A stretch of 64,000 nt of DNA from JAGNKE01 sp964583335 (GTDB lineage: Bacteria > Pseudomonadota > Alphaproteobacteria > Micavibrionales > Micavibrionaceae): assembly GCA_964583335.1 (NCBI GenBank), contig CAZOVG010000001.1, forward strand, positions 124,001 through 188,000, written 5' to 3'. Position 1 is the stretch's first letter. Each line of letters opens with the position of its first letter. The position numbers and the translations under genes are program-made. The notes under the pieces were generated by a model that worked only from the letters and a program-made list of their open reading frames with translations, did not search any database and was not told where the DNA came from. This document shows, in pieces, positions 50,587 through 59,942 of this stretch.

Positions 50587-51720
50587 ATGAGCTATGACGT
50601 TCTTTCGCTTTCGCAGGGCTTGATCCGCTGCGCGTCCGTAACCCCCGAAGATGCCGGGGCGCAGGTGTTTCTGGCCGAAAGGCTCGCGGCGCTTGGGTTT
50701 TCCTGCCATCACCTGCCTTACGGCGAGGTGCCCAACCTTTTCGCGCGTTATGGTTCGGGCGGCAAGCATCTGTGCTTTGCGGGGCATACGGACGTCGTGC
50801 CGACCGGGCCGGAGAATCTCTGGACCTATCCGCCGTTCGGGGCGGCGGTGCATAACGGCATTCTGTACGGGCGCGGCGCGTCGGACATGAAGGGCGCGGT
50901 CGCGGCGTTTGCGGCGGCCTCGGCCTCGTTTCTGGAGCGGGCGCGGAATTTCGAGGGTAGCATCAGTCTGCTGATTACCGGGGACGAGGAAGGCCCCGCC
51001 GAGGACGGCACGGTGAAGGTTCTGGAATGGATGGCGCAGAACGGGCACGTGCCCGACGTGGCGCTGGTGGGCGAGCCCACCAACCCCGACGAGATGGGGC
51101 AGGAAATCAAGATCGGACGGCGCGGCTCGCTTTCGGGCCTGCTGCGGGTCGAAGGCAAGCAGGGGCATGTCGCCTATCCGCACCTTGCGCACAATCCGTT
51201 GCCCCCTCTGATCAGAATGCTTGATGCGCTCAGTGACTACGTCTTCGACAAAGGGTCGGCGTATTTTCCTTCCACCAATCTCGAAGTCACCTCTATTGAC
51301 GTCGGCAATTCGGCGGGGAACGTCATTCCGGCCGCGGGCAGAGCGGCGTTCAATATTCGATTCAACGACCGCTGGACGTCCGAAACGCTGGGCGCGAAGA
51401 TCCGCGAGATTCTTGATAAGGTCGGGCACGATTATGCGCTGGAGCTTTCCTGCGGGGCGGAAAGTTTTATCACGCGGCCGGGCGACTGGTCGCATACGGT
51501 TTTACGCGCGGTGCAGGACGTGACCGGGCGTAAGGCCGAATACACCACGAACGGCGGCACGTCGGATGCGCGGTTTATCGTGAATTACTGCCCAGTCGTG
51601 GAGTTCGGCGTTCTGAACAAGACCATCCACCAGATCGACGAGCATGCGGCGGTTTCAGATCTTGAAACGCTGACGCGCGTTTACGAGCGGATGCTTATGC
51701 TCTATTTCGAGCAGGGCTGA
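50587..51720 (+). CDS. dapE: Succinyl-diaminopimelate desuccinylase
   Basis: 377 residues of the M20 peptidase family. Metal and catalytic residues: FAGHTDVVP (His and Asp), GRGASDMKGAVAAF, LLITGDEEGPAEDGTVKVL (catalytic Glu), VGEPTNPDEMGQEIKIGRRGSLSG and the dimerisation lid, then the C-terminal metal His in NKTIHQIDEHAAV. It removes succinate from N-succinyl-LL-2,6-diaminopimelate, feeding diaminopimelate for peptidoglycan and lysine. Starts 11 bases after the HD hydrolase gene, so the two may be co-transcribed. Confidence 0.95.
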   Translation: MSYDVLSLSQGLIRCASVTPEDAGAQVFLAERLAALGFSCHHLPYGEVPNLFARYGSGGKHLCFAGHTDVVPTGPENLWTYPPFGAAVHNGILYGRGASDMKGAVAAFAAASASFLERARNFEGSISLLITGDEEGPAEDGTVKVLEWMAQNGHVPDVALVGEPTNPDEMGQEIKIGRRGSLSGLLRVEGKQGHVAYPHLAHNPLPPLIRMLDALSDYVFDKGSAYFPSTNLEVTSIDVGNSAGNVIPAAGRAAFNIRFNDRWTSETLGAKIREILDKVGHDYALELSCGAESFITRPGDWSHTVLRAVQDVTGRKAEYTTNGGTSDARFIVNYCPVVEFGVLNKTIHQIDEHAAVSDLETLTRVYERMLMLYFEQG

Positions 51721-51727
51721 AAAAGAA

Positions 51728-51750
51728 TGAGAGGCCCGCGGCCCCTCATC
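51728..51750. terminator. Hairpin terminator between dapE and the PRC-barrel gene
   Basis: ATGAG...GGCC pairs with GGCC...CTCAT around a CGC loop. AAAAAG to the left gives a T run on the minus strand, so it terminates the PRC-barrel gene; it may also stop dapE. Confidence 0.6.
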
Positions 51751-51773
51751 CCTCATAAGATTTTTCGTTTCGT

Positions 51774-52556
51774 TTACTTGCCGGATTGCGCGATGGCGAA
51801 TTTCAGCACTTCAGCGGCTTCCTCGGATTTGATCGTGAAGCTGGGGCGGCCTCTTTCGACGCTGAACCGGATGGCCTCCATCGGGACGGCCACGACCGCG
51901 TTCTTCACCGGGCCGTAGTTGATTTTCATCAGGGCCGCTTCAACGCGCGTGCCTTCCTCGGCGAACAGAATTTCGAGGATCTCACCGAAATCCTTATCCT
52001 TAAGGGTTTTTACGTCCTTGCCGGAAAAGATCTTGGCCGAGAGAATTTTGCCGCCTTGAGAATCCGGGGCGCCTTTAGGAATTTCGCCGAATATGCCTTT
52101 TACTTCGGTTCCGGTCAGGCCGATAGCGTATCCCTTGGTCGAGCCTTCGAGGCTCATGTCCGGGGTCGAGAGGAACACATCTCCCGAGAGCGACAGACGG
52201 CCCAGAGCGGCCGTTATGCCAACCACTTCGCCGCCTTGGGCGACGAACACGTCCTTGACCTCACCGATGACCTTGCCTTCACTATCGGCCACGCGGCCCT
52301 TGAGGATATCGCGTGTCTCGATCAACACCGCGTCGCCGCCGTTGAACTTGGCCAGTTTTTCCTTGAAGGTGAGTTCGACCTCCTCCTCGTCATTGTCGCC
52401 GTTGAGCGCGCTGTCGAGATCCTCTTCGTTCTTTTCCTTTACCGCTTTGACGTAGGGAGGGTCCTCCGACGAGTCTACGGCCGTATAAGCCTGAACAGCG
52501 CATGGAACGGAGCCCAGAACGGCGAAAAGCGAGGCGCAGAGAAGAAGTTTTTTCAT
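51774..52556 (-). CDS. Exported PRC-barrel-like protein
   Basis: 260 residues with signal peptide (KKLLLCASLFAVLGSVPCAVQAY). An acidic segment (EKNEEDLDSALNGDNDEEEVEL) precedes two PRC-barrel-like units: DILKGRVADSEGKVIGEVKDVFVAQGGEVVGITAALG and, in the C-terminal half, EEGTRVEAALMKINYGPVKNAVVAVPMEAIRFSVERGRP. PRC barrels bind proteins or RNA and occur in envelope proteins of alphaproteobacteria. Ligand unknown. Confidence 0.75.
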   Translation of the reverse strand: MKKLLLCASLFAVLGSVPCAVQAYTAVDSSEDPPYVKAVKEKNEEDLDSALNGDNDEEEVELTFKEKLAKFNGGDAVLIETRDILKGRVADSEGKVIGEVKDVFVAQGGEVVGITAALGRLSLSGDVFLSTPDMSLEGSTKGYAIGLTGTEVKGIFGEIPKGAPDSQGGKILSAKIFSGKDVKTLKDKDFGEILEILFAEEGTRVEAALMKINYGPVKNAVVAVPMEAIRFSVERGRPSFTIKSEEAAEVLKFAIAQSGK

Positions 52557-52635
52557 GGGAGTCCCATCCTGTCCTAAAAATGTGTTCGCCTATTATTATC
52601 GAATTGGCCGGGAAAAGACAATTCCCAAGGCCTCT

Positions 52636-52962
52636 TCAGCCGGGGCGGCGGATCTCGGCCCCGTGTACCAGAATGACCGGCTCCTTCCACGGATGGGCCG
52701 GTTTCACGGTTTCCTTGATAAAACGCTCCAGAGCCGCCCGATCCTTCGGCAGCGAGCATTCAAATCGGGCCGCCGGGATCTGCTCGATCTTTCCGTCAGG
52801 CCTTTCGCGGCTTTGCTCGACACCCGTTTGCGCCCACCAGCACACATGGTCGTAGCCGCCCAGAAAGGCCGGGATCTGCGGGCTGACCGCCTTGACGAAG
52901 CCTTCGAGGGCATCGAGCGGCACGAAGATTGTCACGCGGTAGCTTTCGATCCAGTCACTCAT
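52636..52962 (-). CDS. Stand-alone NIF3-like C-terminal (YqfO/CutA-fold) domain
   Basis: 108 residues: YRVTIFVPLDALEGFVKAVSPQIPAFLGGYDHVCWWAQTG...IPAARFECSLPKDRAALERFIKETVKPAHPWKEPVILV. The (Y)xVxxFVP start, GxYDxC element and closing AHPWxEPVI are marks of the small domain inserted in, or fused to, NIF3 proteins. It lacks the metal-binding NIF3 halves. It is the last gene of a def-fmt-truA unit, overlapping truA by 8 bases. Function unknown. Confidence 0.75.
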   Translation of the reverse strand: MSDWIESYRVTIFVPLDALEGFVKAVSPQIPAFLGGYDHVCWWAQTGVEQSRERPDGKIEQIPAARFECSLPKDRAALERFIKETVKPAHPWKEPVILVHGAEIRRPG

Positions 52963-53728
52963 CGTAAAAGACTTTCATCAGATACAGCCCCTCGGCGGGG
53001 GCGGTGGGGCCGCCGCGCCTGCGGTCGCGGGCCTCAAGGGCGGTTTTCAGCTCTTCGGGCGTCCACTTGCCCTCGCCCACAAGGCTCAAGGTCCCCACGA
53101 TGTTGCGCACCATATGGTGCAAAAAGGAGCGCCCGCGCACGTCGAAATGAAATTCGCGCCCGCCCGCGCCGTCATAATCGCGTTCCGTAATTTCTATGCT
53201 GTCCAGCGTTTTGACGGGCGAAGCGGCCTGACATTCGGCGTCGCGGAAAGTGCTGAAATCGTGATGGCCTATGAGATAGCCCGCAGCCTTGCGCATCGCG
53301 TCCGCGTCCAGAGGCTTGCGCACATGCCAGGCCAGCCCCTTGTCGAGGGCCAGAAAAGGATAGCGATTAATCACGCGGTAGCGATAGAATTTGCCCTTCG
53401 CGTGATAGCGGGATTCGAAATCCGGCGCGACGGGTTCGGCCAGAAGGATGCTCACGGGCTGCGGGCGCAGATAGGCGTTGATCGCCTTGGCGACCTCGAA
53501 GGGCTGCATGGGTTTGGAGAATTCCTCAAGATCGGCGTGGGCGATCTGGCCCTTCGCGTGGACGCCCGCATCGGTTCGGCCCGCGACGTGCAGCGTGATT
53601 TTCTGGCCGCTGAAGGAGAATATGGCCTGTTCGATGGCGTTCTGGACCGTCGGCACGTCGTCCTGCCGTTGCCAGCCCGCGAAGGGCGCGCCGTTATATT
53701 CGATTGTGAATTTCCAGCGCGTGGGCAT
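52955..53728 (-). CDS. truA: tRNA pseudouridine synthase A
   Basis: 257 residues from ATG 53728, five bases after fmt. Catalytic Asp lies in AGRTDAGVHAKGQIAH; other TruA marks are FTIEYNGAPFAGWQRQ, FESRYHAKGKFYRYRVINR, HDFSTFRDAECQAASPVKTL and SFLHHMVRNIVGTL. It makes pseudouridines at positions 38-40 of tRNA anticodon arms. A longer in-frame extension to 53986 overlaps fmt antisense-like sequence and is rejected. Confidence 0.95.
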   Translation of the reverse strand: MPTRWKFTIEYNGAPFAGWQRQDDVPTVQNAIEQAIFSFSGQKITLHVAGRTDAGVHAKGQIAHADLEEFSKPMQPFEVAKAINAYLRPQPVSILLAEPVAPDFESRYHAKGKFYRYRVINRYPFLALDKGLAWHVRKPLDADAMRKAAGYLIGHHDFSTFRDAECQAASPVKTLDSIEITERDYDGAGGREFHFDVRGRSFLHHMVRNIVGTLSLVGEGKWTPEELKTALEARDRRRGGPTAPAEGLYLMKVFYDE

Positions 53729-53732
53729 GAGG

Positions 53733-54677
53733 TCAGGCGCCGAAAATTTTGGCGTCGCCGATATAGCCGCCGTTGAGGGCGGAGATGAAATCCATGGGCT
53801 GTTTGCCGTCCGGCTGGAGCTTGGCGACCTTGAGGACCGTGCCCTTGCCGCAGGCGACATGGCCGAGGCGGTCAAGGATCGTGCCGGGCTCTTCCTTCGT
53901 CGTCTGTTTTGCCTTCGAAGCGGAAAGAATCTTAAAGCGGCGCTCCCCGCAGGCCGTCCAGGTGCCCGGCCAAGGGTTGAGGGCACGGATCTGTCGGTCG
54001 ATGGCGGCGGAGTCCTGCGTCCAGTCGATCTTTCCGTCTTCCTTTTTCAGAAGATGGGCGTAGGTCGCCTTGCTGTTGTCCTGCGGCGTCGCTTTCACCT
54101 CGCCGTCTTTGGCCAGCTTACCGAGGACTTTCAGGATCAGTTCGCCGCCCTGCTTCGCCAGATCGTCATGCAGGGAGGATGAGGTCGTCTGGTCGTTGAG
54201 GTGGATCAGGCCGTGCTCGATCATCGCGCCGGTGTCGAGGCCTTCATCCATCTGCATGATCGTCACGCCGCTTTGTTTATCGCCTTCCCAGATCGCGCGC
54301 TGGATGGGCGAAGCACCGCGCCAGCGCGGCAGCAGGGAGGCGTGGATATTGAGGCAGCCGAAACGGGGCGCGGCGAGGATCGCGGGGGGCAGGATCAGGC
54401 CGTAGGCGGCCACGACGGCGACATCGAGATCGTGTCCGGCGAATTCGTCCTGCGCGATTTTGTTCTTCAGCGTCGTGGGGGTCAGAACCGGGATGCCGCG
54501 TTCCTGAGCGAAGGCGTGGACGGGCGAAGGCTGGACCTGCTGGCCCCTGCCCTTGGGGCGTGGCGGCGGCGAATAGACGCACACGACCTTATGCGGGCTG
54601 CGGAAGATCGCATCGAGCGCGGGGACGGCGAAATCGGGCGTTCCCATGAAGGCGACGCGCAGGATTTTGCCCATCAT
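53733..54677 (-). CDS. fmt: Methionyl-tRNA formyltransferase
   Basis: 314 residues. Signatures: RVAFMGTPDFAVPALDAI, the catalytic Asn-His pair in LNIHASLLPRWRGASPIQRAI, GVTIMQMDEGLDTGAMI, and the C-terminal OB-like domain (RRFKILSASKAK). It formylates the initiator Met-tRNA. Overlaps def by 4 bases; def-fmt-truA are in one operon, with fmt and def in their common linked pair. Confidence 0.97.
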   Translation of the reverse strand: MMGKILRVAFMGTPDFAVPALDAIFRSPHKVVCVYSPPPRPKGRGQQVQPSPVHAFAQERGIPVLTPTTLKNKIAQDEFAGHDLDVAVVAAYGLILPPAILAAPRFGCLNIHASLLPRWRGASPIQRAIWEGDKQSGVTIMQMDEGLDTGAMIEHGLIHLNDQTTSSSLHDDLAKQGGELILKVLGKLAKDGEVKATPQDNSKATYAHLLKKEDGKIDWTQDSAAIDRQIRALNPWPGTWTACGERRFKILSASKAKQTTKEEPGTILDRLGHVACGKGTVLKVAKLQPDGKQPMDFISALNGGYIGDAKIFGA

Positions 54678-55204
54678 AATACCTGCTGTTTTTTGATTTT
54701 TCCGGCTCTCTTAAGGATCATCGTGCGCTTGAGGCGCGAGAGGTAATCCACGAACAGCACGCCGTTCAGATGGTCGATCTCATGCTGTACGCAATGAGAG
54801 AGCAGCCCTTCGGCGCTGAGTTCGGCCTCTTTGCCGTCATAACCCAGATATTTCACGCGTACGATGGCGGGGCGCTCGACGTCGGCGGCTTGACCGGGGA
54901 TGGAGAGGCAGCCCTCCTCCAGAACGCTGATTTCCTCGGACTCCCAGATGATTTCCGGATTGGCCATGAAGATGGGCGCGGCGGGAGAACCCTCGGTACG
55001 TTTGCTGAGGTCCATCACAAGAACCCGGTTGAGCAGGTTGACCTGATTGGCGGCGAGGCCGATCCCCGGCGCGTCGTACATGGTCTGGAGCATCCGGTCC
55101 ATCTGTTTGCGGAGCGCGTCGTCCACGCGCGAGACGGGCTGCGCGGTCTGGCGCAGCACCGGGTCGGGGACCGTTATGATGTCATAGGTCTTGATCTCGC
55201 TCAT
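54674..55204 (-). CDS. def: Peptide deformylase
   Basis: 176 residues from ATG 55204 (a GTG two codons earlier is possible). The three active-site motifs are GIGLAANQVN, EGCLSIPG (metal Cys) and HEIDHLNGVLFVDYLS (metal His pair and Glu). It removes formyl groups from new proteins. First gene of the def-fmt-truA unit. Confidence 0.97.
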   Translation of the reverse strand: MSEIKTYDIITVPDPVLRQTAQPVSRVDDALRKQMDRMLQTMYDAPGIGLAANQVNLLNRVLVMDLSKRTEGSPAAPIFMANPEIIWESEEISVLEEGCLSIPGQAADVERPAIVRVKYLGYDGKEAELSAEGLLSHCVQHEIDHLNGVLFVDYLSRLKRTMILKRAGKIKKQQVL

Positions 55205-55274
55205 GGTCACAAGAGGTACTGGTTTTTGTCTTTCGGGTCAAGAATTTGAAGGAAAAACCCCGGAATTGCGCGGA

Positions 55275-56546
55275 TTAGGCGCGTTTCTTTTCCTGCTCGT
55301 CCTCGGCAGAAAGCAGGAGCGGACGGATATTGTCGTCCTGCGGCTCAAAGGCGGGCAGGTCGTCGCCGTGGGCCTGTTTCTGGAGGTCCTTGAAGCGGCG
55401 GGCGGCGGGGAGGACGTTGCGCTCCAGAGAGCCGACGGCGCTGTTGTACCCGTCCAACGCGTTTTTGAGACCCTTGCCGACCTTCTCCATGTGCCCGGTG
55501 AAGCTAAGCAGGCGCTTATAAAGGTCGAGGCCGCGCTCGGAGATCAGCTTGGCGTTTTCGGCCAGTTCGACCTGCCGCCAGCTCAGCGAGACGACACGCA
55601 GAAGCGACATGAGCAGAGTCGGCGAGGCGATGACCACGTTTTTCTGCGCCGCGAAATCGACCAGATCGGGGTCGGCGCGCAAAGCCATGGAATAGAGATG
55701 CTCGGAGGGCAGGAAGAGAACGGTGAAATCGGCGCTGTCGATATTCTCCCAGTAGGTTTTTCCGCCCAGCGCCTTGACGTGTTCGCGTACCTGACGCGCC
55801 AGACCGTTCATCAGGTTTTTGGTCTGTTCGGCGTCGAGATCGTCGGCGAGGCGCTGCGTGAATTCGTTGATCGGGGCCTTCGCGTCCACGATGATGTTGA
55901 ATCCGTCCTGCATTTTGATGATCGCGTCGGGGCGCTGGCGGCCCGCTTCGGTTTGAATCGTGACCTGCGTTTCGTAGTGGACCCCTTTAATGAGGCCGGA
56001 TTTGTCGAGTACGCCCTCAAGGATGAATTCGCCCCAGAGGCCTTGTCTGGAAGGGTCACGCAGCGCGCCGACCAGCTTGGCGGTCTCGCGGCCGAGATTT
56101 TTCAAATCCTCGCGCAGGGCAAGATCGGTGCCTTTGACCTGTTCGATGGCGCCGGAGAGGGATTTAAGATGTTCCTGCACCGGGGTGATGAGGTCGGCGA
56201 TCGCCTTTTGGCGTTTTTCGAGGTCGTGGGCGCTCGTCTGTTGCTGCGCGCCGAGGCGTTCGCGGGCGAGTTGGAGGAATTGCTCGTTGCTCGCCAGCAG
56301 GGCCTGCTGCGCGGTCGCGCGGAAGCGTTCATCGAGAACCTCCCCGGCCTGCGCGAGCGCCCGTTCCTGCGCCTCCAGCTTCGCCTCTGCGGCCAGTGCG
56401 CGGGCCAAAAGCTTCTGCCGCGCGATCAGGGCAAAAAGGCTCGCGATCACCACGCCGAGGCCGAACGCGCCAACGCCCACGCCGATTTCGGGATGGTTTG
56501 TGAGAAGTTCCTGCAAGCGGTCGAGAAAGGGCGCGGTTTCGTTCAT
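55275..56546 (-). CDS. rmuC: DNA recombination protein RmuC
   Basis: 423 residues. N-terminal membrane anchor (VGAFGLGVVIASLFALIARQKLLA), a coiled coil to about 190, then the RmuC nuclease-like domain: ALRDPSRQGLWGEFILEGVLDKSGL, DAIIKMQDGFNIIVDAKAPINEF, and FLPSEHLYSMALRADPDLVDFAAQKNVVIASPTLLMSLL. RmuC limits inversions and duplications between repeats. Stands alone between def and engB on the same strand. Confidence 0.93.
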   Translation of the reverse strand: MNETAPFLDRLQELLTNHPEIGVGVGAFGLGVVIASLFALIARQKLLARALAAEAKLEAQERALAQAGEVLDERFRATAQQALLASNEQFLQLARERLGAQQQTSAHDLEKRQKAIADLITPVQEHLKSLSGAIEQVKGTDLALREDLKNLGRETAKLVGALRDPSRQGLWGEFILEGVLDKSGLIKGVHYETQVTIQTEAGRQRPDAIIKMQDGFNIIVDAKAPINEFTQRLADDLDAEQTKNLMNGLARQVREHVKALGGKTYWENIDSADFTVLFLPSEHLYSMALRADPDLVDFAAQKNVVIASPTLLMSLLRVVSLSWRQVELAENAKLISERGLDLYKRLLSFTGHMEKVGKGLKNALDGYNSAVGSLERNVLPAARRFKDLQKQAHGDDLPAFEPQDDNIRPLLLSAEDEQEKKRA

Positions 56547-56635
56547 GGGTTTCCGTGTTGATCGGGGTCTTGGAGAATCGCTCGATTCATCCTACACAAG
56601 GTTTCGCGAAAAGGAAACAAAGAGTGAACGGATTT

Positions 56636-57268
56636 TTATGCGTAGTCCGCGATGACCGCGCGGAGCGCCGGGATGCCCGCGCCCGTTTCGGCGCTGGTCG
56701 GGGCCACGCCCGGGAAAGCGGCGGCGCGTTTCTTGAGGGCTTCAAGGGTTTTGGCGATCACGCTTTCGCGTTCCTGATCTTTAATTTTGTCGATCTTGGT
56801 GAGGACGACGCGGTAGGAGACGGCGGCCTCGTCGAGCATTTTCATCAGCTCGATGTCGCTGTCCTTCAGGCCGTGGCGTCCATCGACCAGCACGAACACG
56901 CAGCGCAAATTCGGGCGGCCGCGTAAGTATTGGAAGATCAGCTTGGTCCAGTCCGCGACTTGCGTCTTGGAGACTTTCGCGTAGCCGTAGCCGGGCATGT
57001 CCACGAGCGTTATGACATGGCCGAGATTGAAGAAATTCAGCTGTTGCGTGCGGCCCGGGGTGTTGGAGGCGCGGGCTAGAGTCTTGCGGCCCGTCAGGGC
57101 GTTCACGAGAGAGGATTTGCCGACGTTCGAGCGGCCCGCGAAGGCGACTTCGGGGCGGTCGGTTTCGGGGAGTTGCTCCAGACCCGCCACGCCGAGCATG
57201 AAATCGCAGGGCCCGGCGAAGAGAACCCGCGCGGCCTCGATCTGCTGCTCGGTAAAATCATGATCCAT
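56636..57268 (-). CDS. engB: Ribosome-biogenesis GTPase YsxC/EngB
   Basis: 210 residues. G1 GRSNVGKSSLVNAL, G2 region TSxRPGRTQQ equivalent SNTPGRTQQLNFF, G3 DMPGYG, G4 TKIDK and G5 TSAETG are all present. EngB assists late assembly of the large ribosomal subunit. It starts 9 bases after yidC, which is the usual order rpmH-rnpA-yidD-yidC-engB. Confidence 0.96.
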   Translation of the reverse strand: MDHDFTEQQIEAARVLFAGPCDFMLGVAGLEQLPETDRPEVAFAGRSNVGKSSLVNALTGRKTLARASNTPGRTQQLNFFNLGHVITLVDMPGYGYAKVSKTQVADWTKLIFQYLRGRPNLRCVFVLVDGRHGLKDSDIELMKMLDEAAVSYRVVLTKIDKIKDQERESVIAKTLEALKKRAAAFPGVAPTSAETGAGIPALRAVIADYA

Positions 57269-57277
57269 ACGTTTTGC

Positions 57278-59182
57278 CTATTTCTTCTTTTTCTTTTTGG
57301 GTTTGGGCGGCTTGATCGGGGCCGGGGGTTCGCCGCCGTCTTCGCCGAACAGCGCCTTTTCCGCTTCCTCTTCGGCCATGTCGATCAGCGGATGGGCGGC
57401 GGGCCCCTCCTCAACCTTTTTTGCCATTTCCTGCTCAGTCTTATCCTTTTCGAAGATGTGGATCGGAACGCCCAGCGATTTCATGATGTAAGCCTGCTGC
57501 ATAGCGGAGATCGCGCCGCTGAACGTCCAGTATACGACCAAGCCGGCGGGAAATTGCGCCATGACGTAGCTGATGATGAAGGGGAAGTAATTGCGCATAT
57601 CGCGCTGCACAGGGTCCTGCGGCGGCGGAGTCAGTTGCTTTTGCACCAACATGACGCACAACATAAAGCACGGCCACGCTCCTACCATAAGGAAGCCCGG
57701 CGGCGTCCAGGGAATCAAGCCGAACAGGTTAAACAGAGTCGTAGGATCTGGGGCTGAGAGATCCTGAATCCAGCCGAAGAAGGGCGCGTGGCGCAATTCT
57801 ATGGTCACCAGAATGATTTTATAGAGCGCAAAAAAGATCGGGATCTGCACCAGCGCCGGCAAACAGCCCGAGAGCGGATTCACGCCGTTGGTTCGATAAA
57901 GTTCCACAAGTTCCTTTTGGAAGCGTTCCTTGTCGTTACCGAATTTGTTGCGCAGTTCGATAATATGCGGCTGGACAACGCGCATCTTGGCGAAGGAGTG
58001 GAAGGTCGTCTTTGTCAGCGGATAAACAGCCATCCGCAGGAAGATGGTCAGGACGATGATCGCCACACCCATGTTCCCCGTCCAAAGGCCAAGATAATGG
58101 AGCGCGATATAGAACGGGTAGGTAAAGAACCAGAACCAGCCAAAATCTACGGCGAGGTCGAAGTTGGGCACGCCCAGCGCGGCTTCGTAATCCTCAAGCA
58201 CCGAGACTTTTTTCGTGCCGGTGTAGAGGGTGAAGGCTTTGGTGACTGTTTCGCCCGGCTTAACGCTGACCGCATCGCCCGTAAAGTCGGACTGGTAGCG
58301 GTTCATTTCAGGATGGATCGGGTCCGGCGTGACGTGAAAGCGGAATTTCGCCCGCTGGCCCTGCGGCGGAATCATAGCCGTCAGCCAGTATTTATCGGAA
58401 ATTCCGAGCCAGCCAGAGTCGGCTTCCCTTGAGACTTTGCGCTCTGTCAGTAAGCTCGTGTAATCGGCGTGGATCAGTTCGCCACCCATAAAGCCCATAG
58501 GCCCTTCATAGGCCGTCCAGCTTCCCTTGAAGTCCTTGGGAACGCCGTTCTGCACAATCAGACCGAAGGGGAAAACTTCAATAGGCGAGGCTGTGTTGTT
58601 CGTGATGCCTTGTTCGATGGCGAAACCGTAAACTTCGTCAAGCTTGAGGGTGCGCTCGAAGATGATTCCCTGAGCGTTGTCCCAGAACAGTGTAATCGGC
58701 GCATCGGGTTTGAGTTCACGATTGCCCCGTACCGACCAGAGGGTTTTTTCATCGGGCAGGGTTATATTTTTGTCCACGGATGCCCAACCGTATTCGACAT
58801 AACGAGCGCGGTCGGTGCCCAGAGGGCGCAGCAATTCGACGTTCTCTTTATTTTCGCGCGTCTTAAAGTGTTCCTTGAGCACAAGATCGTCAATCCGCCC
58901 GCCTTCGAGCAGAATGGAGCCAGAAATCAGAGCGTTTGAGAAGTTTATGCGTTTGATCTTCGAGGTATCCAGCGCGTCCTCGCGCGGCACAAAGGTTAGA
59001 GGCTCAAGTATTTCGGGATTTTTCAGGATCAGTTCATTCCGGGCTTCCTTGGCCTTTTGCAGTTTTTCCTTTTGCGGTTTCGTAATGTAGGTTTCCCAGA
59101 CGAACCAAAGCAGCATCGAAAGCACCGCGAACAGCACGAGGTTGCGAAAATCCTGCGGGTGCATCTGGTCCTTTTTATTCAT
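57278..59182 (-). CDS. yidC: Membrane protein insertase YidC
   Basis: 634 residues from ATG 59182; a longer frame to 59326 overlaps yidD. Helix 1 (NLVLFAVLSMLLWFVWETYI) is followed by the large periplasmic beta domain (about residues 60-370) and the conserved five-helix insertase core (FYIALHYLGLWTGNMGVAIIVLTIFLRMAVYPLTK, KEIVELYRTNGVNPLSGCLPALVQIPIFFALYK, GLVVYWTFSGAISAMQQAYIMKSLG) with the hydrophilic-groove Arg. The C-terminus is extended and lysine-rich (PPKPKKKKKK), likely for ribosome contact. It inserts and folds membrane proteins. Confidence 0.96.
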   Translation of the reverse strand: MNKKDQMHPQDFRNLVLFAVLSMLLWFVWETYITKPQKEKLQKAKEARNELILKNPEILEPLTFVPREDALDTSKIKRINFSNALISGSILLEGGRIDDLVLKEHFKTRENKENVELLRPLGTDRARYVEYGWASVDKNITLPDEKTLWSVRGNRELKPDAPITLFWDNAQGIIFERTLKLDEVYGFAIEQGITNNTASPIEVFPFGLIVQNGVPKDFKGSWTAYEGPMGFMGGELIHADYTSLLTERKVSREADSGWLGISDKYWLTAMIPPQGQRAKFRFHVTPDPIHPEMNRYQSDFTGDAVSVKPGETVTKAFTLYTGTKKVSVLEDYEAALGVPNFDLAVDFGWFWFFTYPFYIALHYLGLWTGNMGVAIIVLTIFLRMAVYPLTKTTFHSFAKMRVVQPHIIELRNKFGNDKERFQKELVELYRTNGVNPLSGCLPALVQIPIFFALYKIILVTIELRHAPFFGWIQDLSAPDPTTLFNLFGLIPWTPPGFLMVGAWPCFMLCVMLVQKQLTPPPQDPVQRDMRNYFPFIISYVMAQFPAGLVVYWTFSGAISAMQQAYIMKSLGVPIHIFEKDKTEQEMAKKVEEGPAAHPLIDMAEEEAEKALFGEDGGEPPAPIKPPKPKKKKKK

Positions 59183-59540
59183 GGGCGCGTCCCGTCCTGA
59201 CTGATTTTTGTGCTGTGTTTTTTGTTTCGCAATTTTCTTGTGCGCAGTGGCCGCCGCACGCGCGGAGGTCCCGGCGTTTATAGCGCAATATTCTTGTGGC
59301 TGTAAACCGCTCTGGCACCGGGTCATGCCAGTCGGCCTTCGACCAGGGGTGGCAGCGCATCAATCGACTGATTGTCAGGCCTATCCCTGCCCAAGGGCCA
59401 TGACGCTCGATCGCCTCATGCGCATAGCGCGAGCAGGTCGGCTCGAAGCGGCAGGTCCGGCCCAAAAGTGGGGAGATTAGAAAAGCATAGCCTTTTATCA
59501 GGGCCTGAAAAAAGCGGGCGATTAAGATGTTGAGGCGCAT
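59175..59540 (-). CDS. yidD: Membrane protein insertion efficiency factor
   Basis: 121 residues with the family core FQALIKGYAFLISPLLGRTCRFEPTCSRYAHEAIERHGPWAGIGLTISRLMRCHPW. The C-terminal 40 residues are an extra hydrophilic tail with cysteines, longer than the usual 80-residue YidD. It helps YidC. Overlaps yidC by 8 bases and starts 5 bases after rnpA. Confidence 0.95.
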   Translation of the reverse strand: MRLNILIARFFQALIKGYAFLISPLLGRTCRFEPTCSRYAHEAIERHGPWAGIGLTISRLMRCHPWSKADWHDPVPERFTATRILRYKRRDLRACGGHCAQENCETKNTAQKSVRTGRAHE

Positions 59541-59544
59541 GCGT

Positions 59545-59910
59545 TTATTCCTGCTTGAGAAAGCCGGTTTTTTTGAGGCACCATTTCAGGTCGTTACACA
59601 GGCTTGCGTATGGGCGGGTCGCCGTCTGCTCGCGTCCAATCAGGACGTAATCCACGCCGGGGCGGGCAAAGGCGGGCAGCACATCGGCGGCGGCGGCGCG
59701 AAGGCGGCGTTTGATGCGGTTGCGCCGGACAGCGGATTTGTCGACTCTCTTGGTGACTGTAAAGCCGATGCGCACGGCATCCGTTCCGTTCTCGCGAATC
59801 TGGAGAATGAGGCCATGCGAAACCCACTTCGACCCCTCGCGCATTTTGAGGAAGTCGGCGCGTTTCTTTAGCTGTGTGAGGGTTGCTTGCTGCTGTTTCG
59901 TGGCATGCAT
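59545..59910 (-). CDS. rnpA: Ribonuclease P protein component
   Basis: 121 residues. LKKRADFLKMREGSKWVSHGLILQIREN, VRIGFTVTKRVDKSAVRRNRIKRRLRAA (the RNR motif that contacts RNase P RNA). It is the protein cofactor of RNase P, which matures tRNA 5' ends. Located directly after rpmH, its universal partner gene. Confidence 0.96.
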   Translation of the reverse strand: MHATKQQQATLTQLKKRADFLKMREGSKWVSHGLILQIRENGTDAVRIGFTVTKRVDKSAVRRNRIKRRLRAAAADVLPAFARPGVDYVLIGREQTATRPYASLCNDLKWCLKKTGFLKQE

Positions 59911-59942
59911 GGGCGAGCCTTTCCAAACAGGCTCGGCCCGTC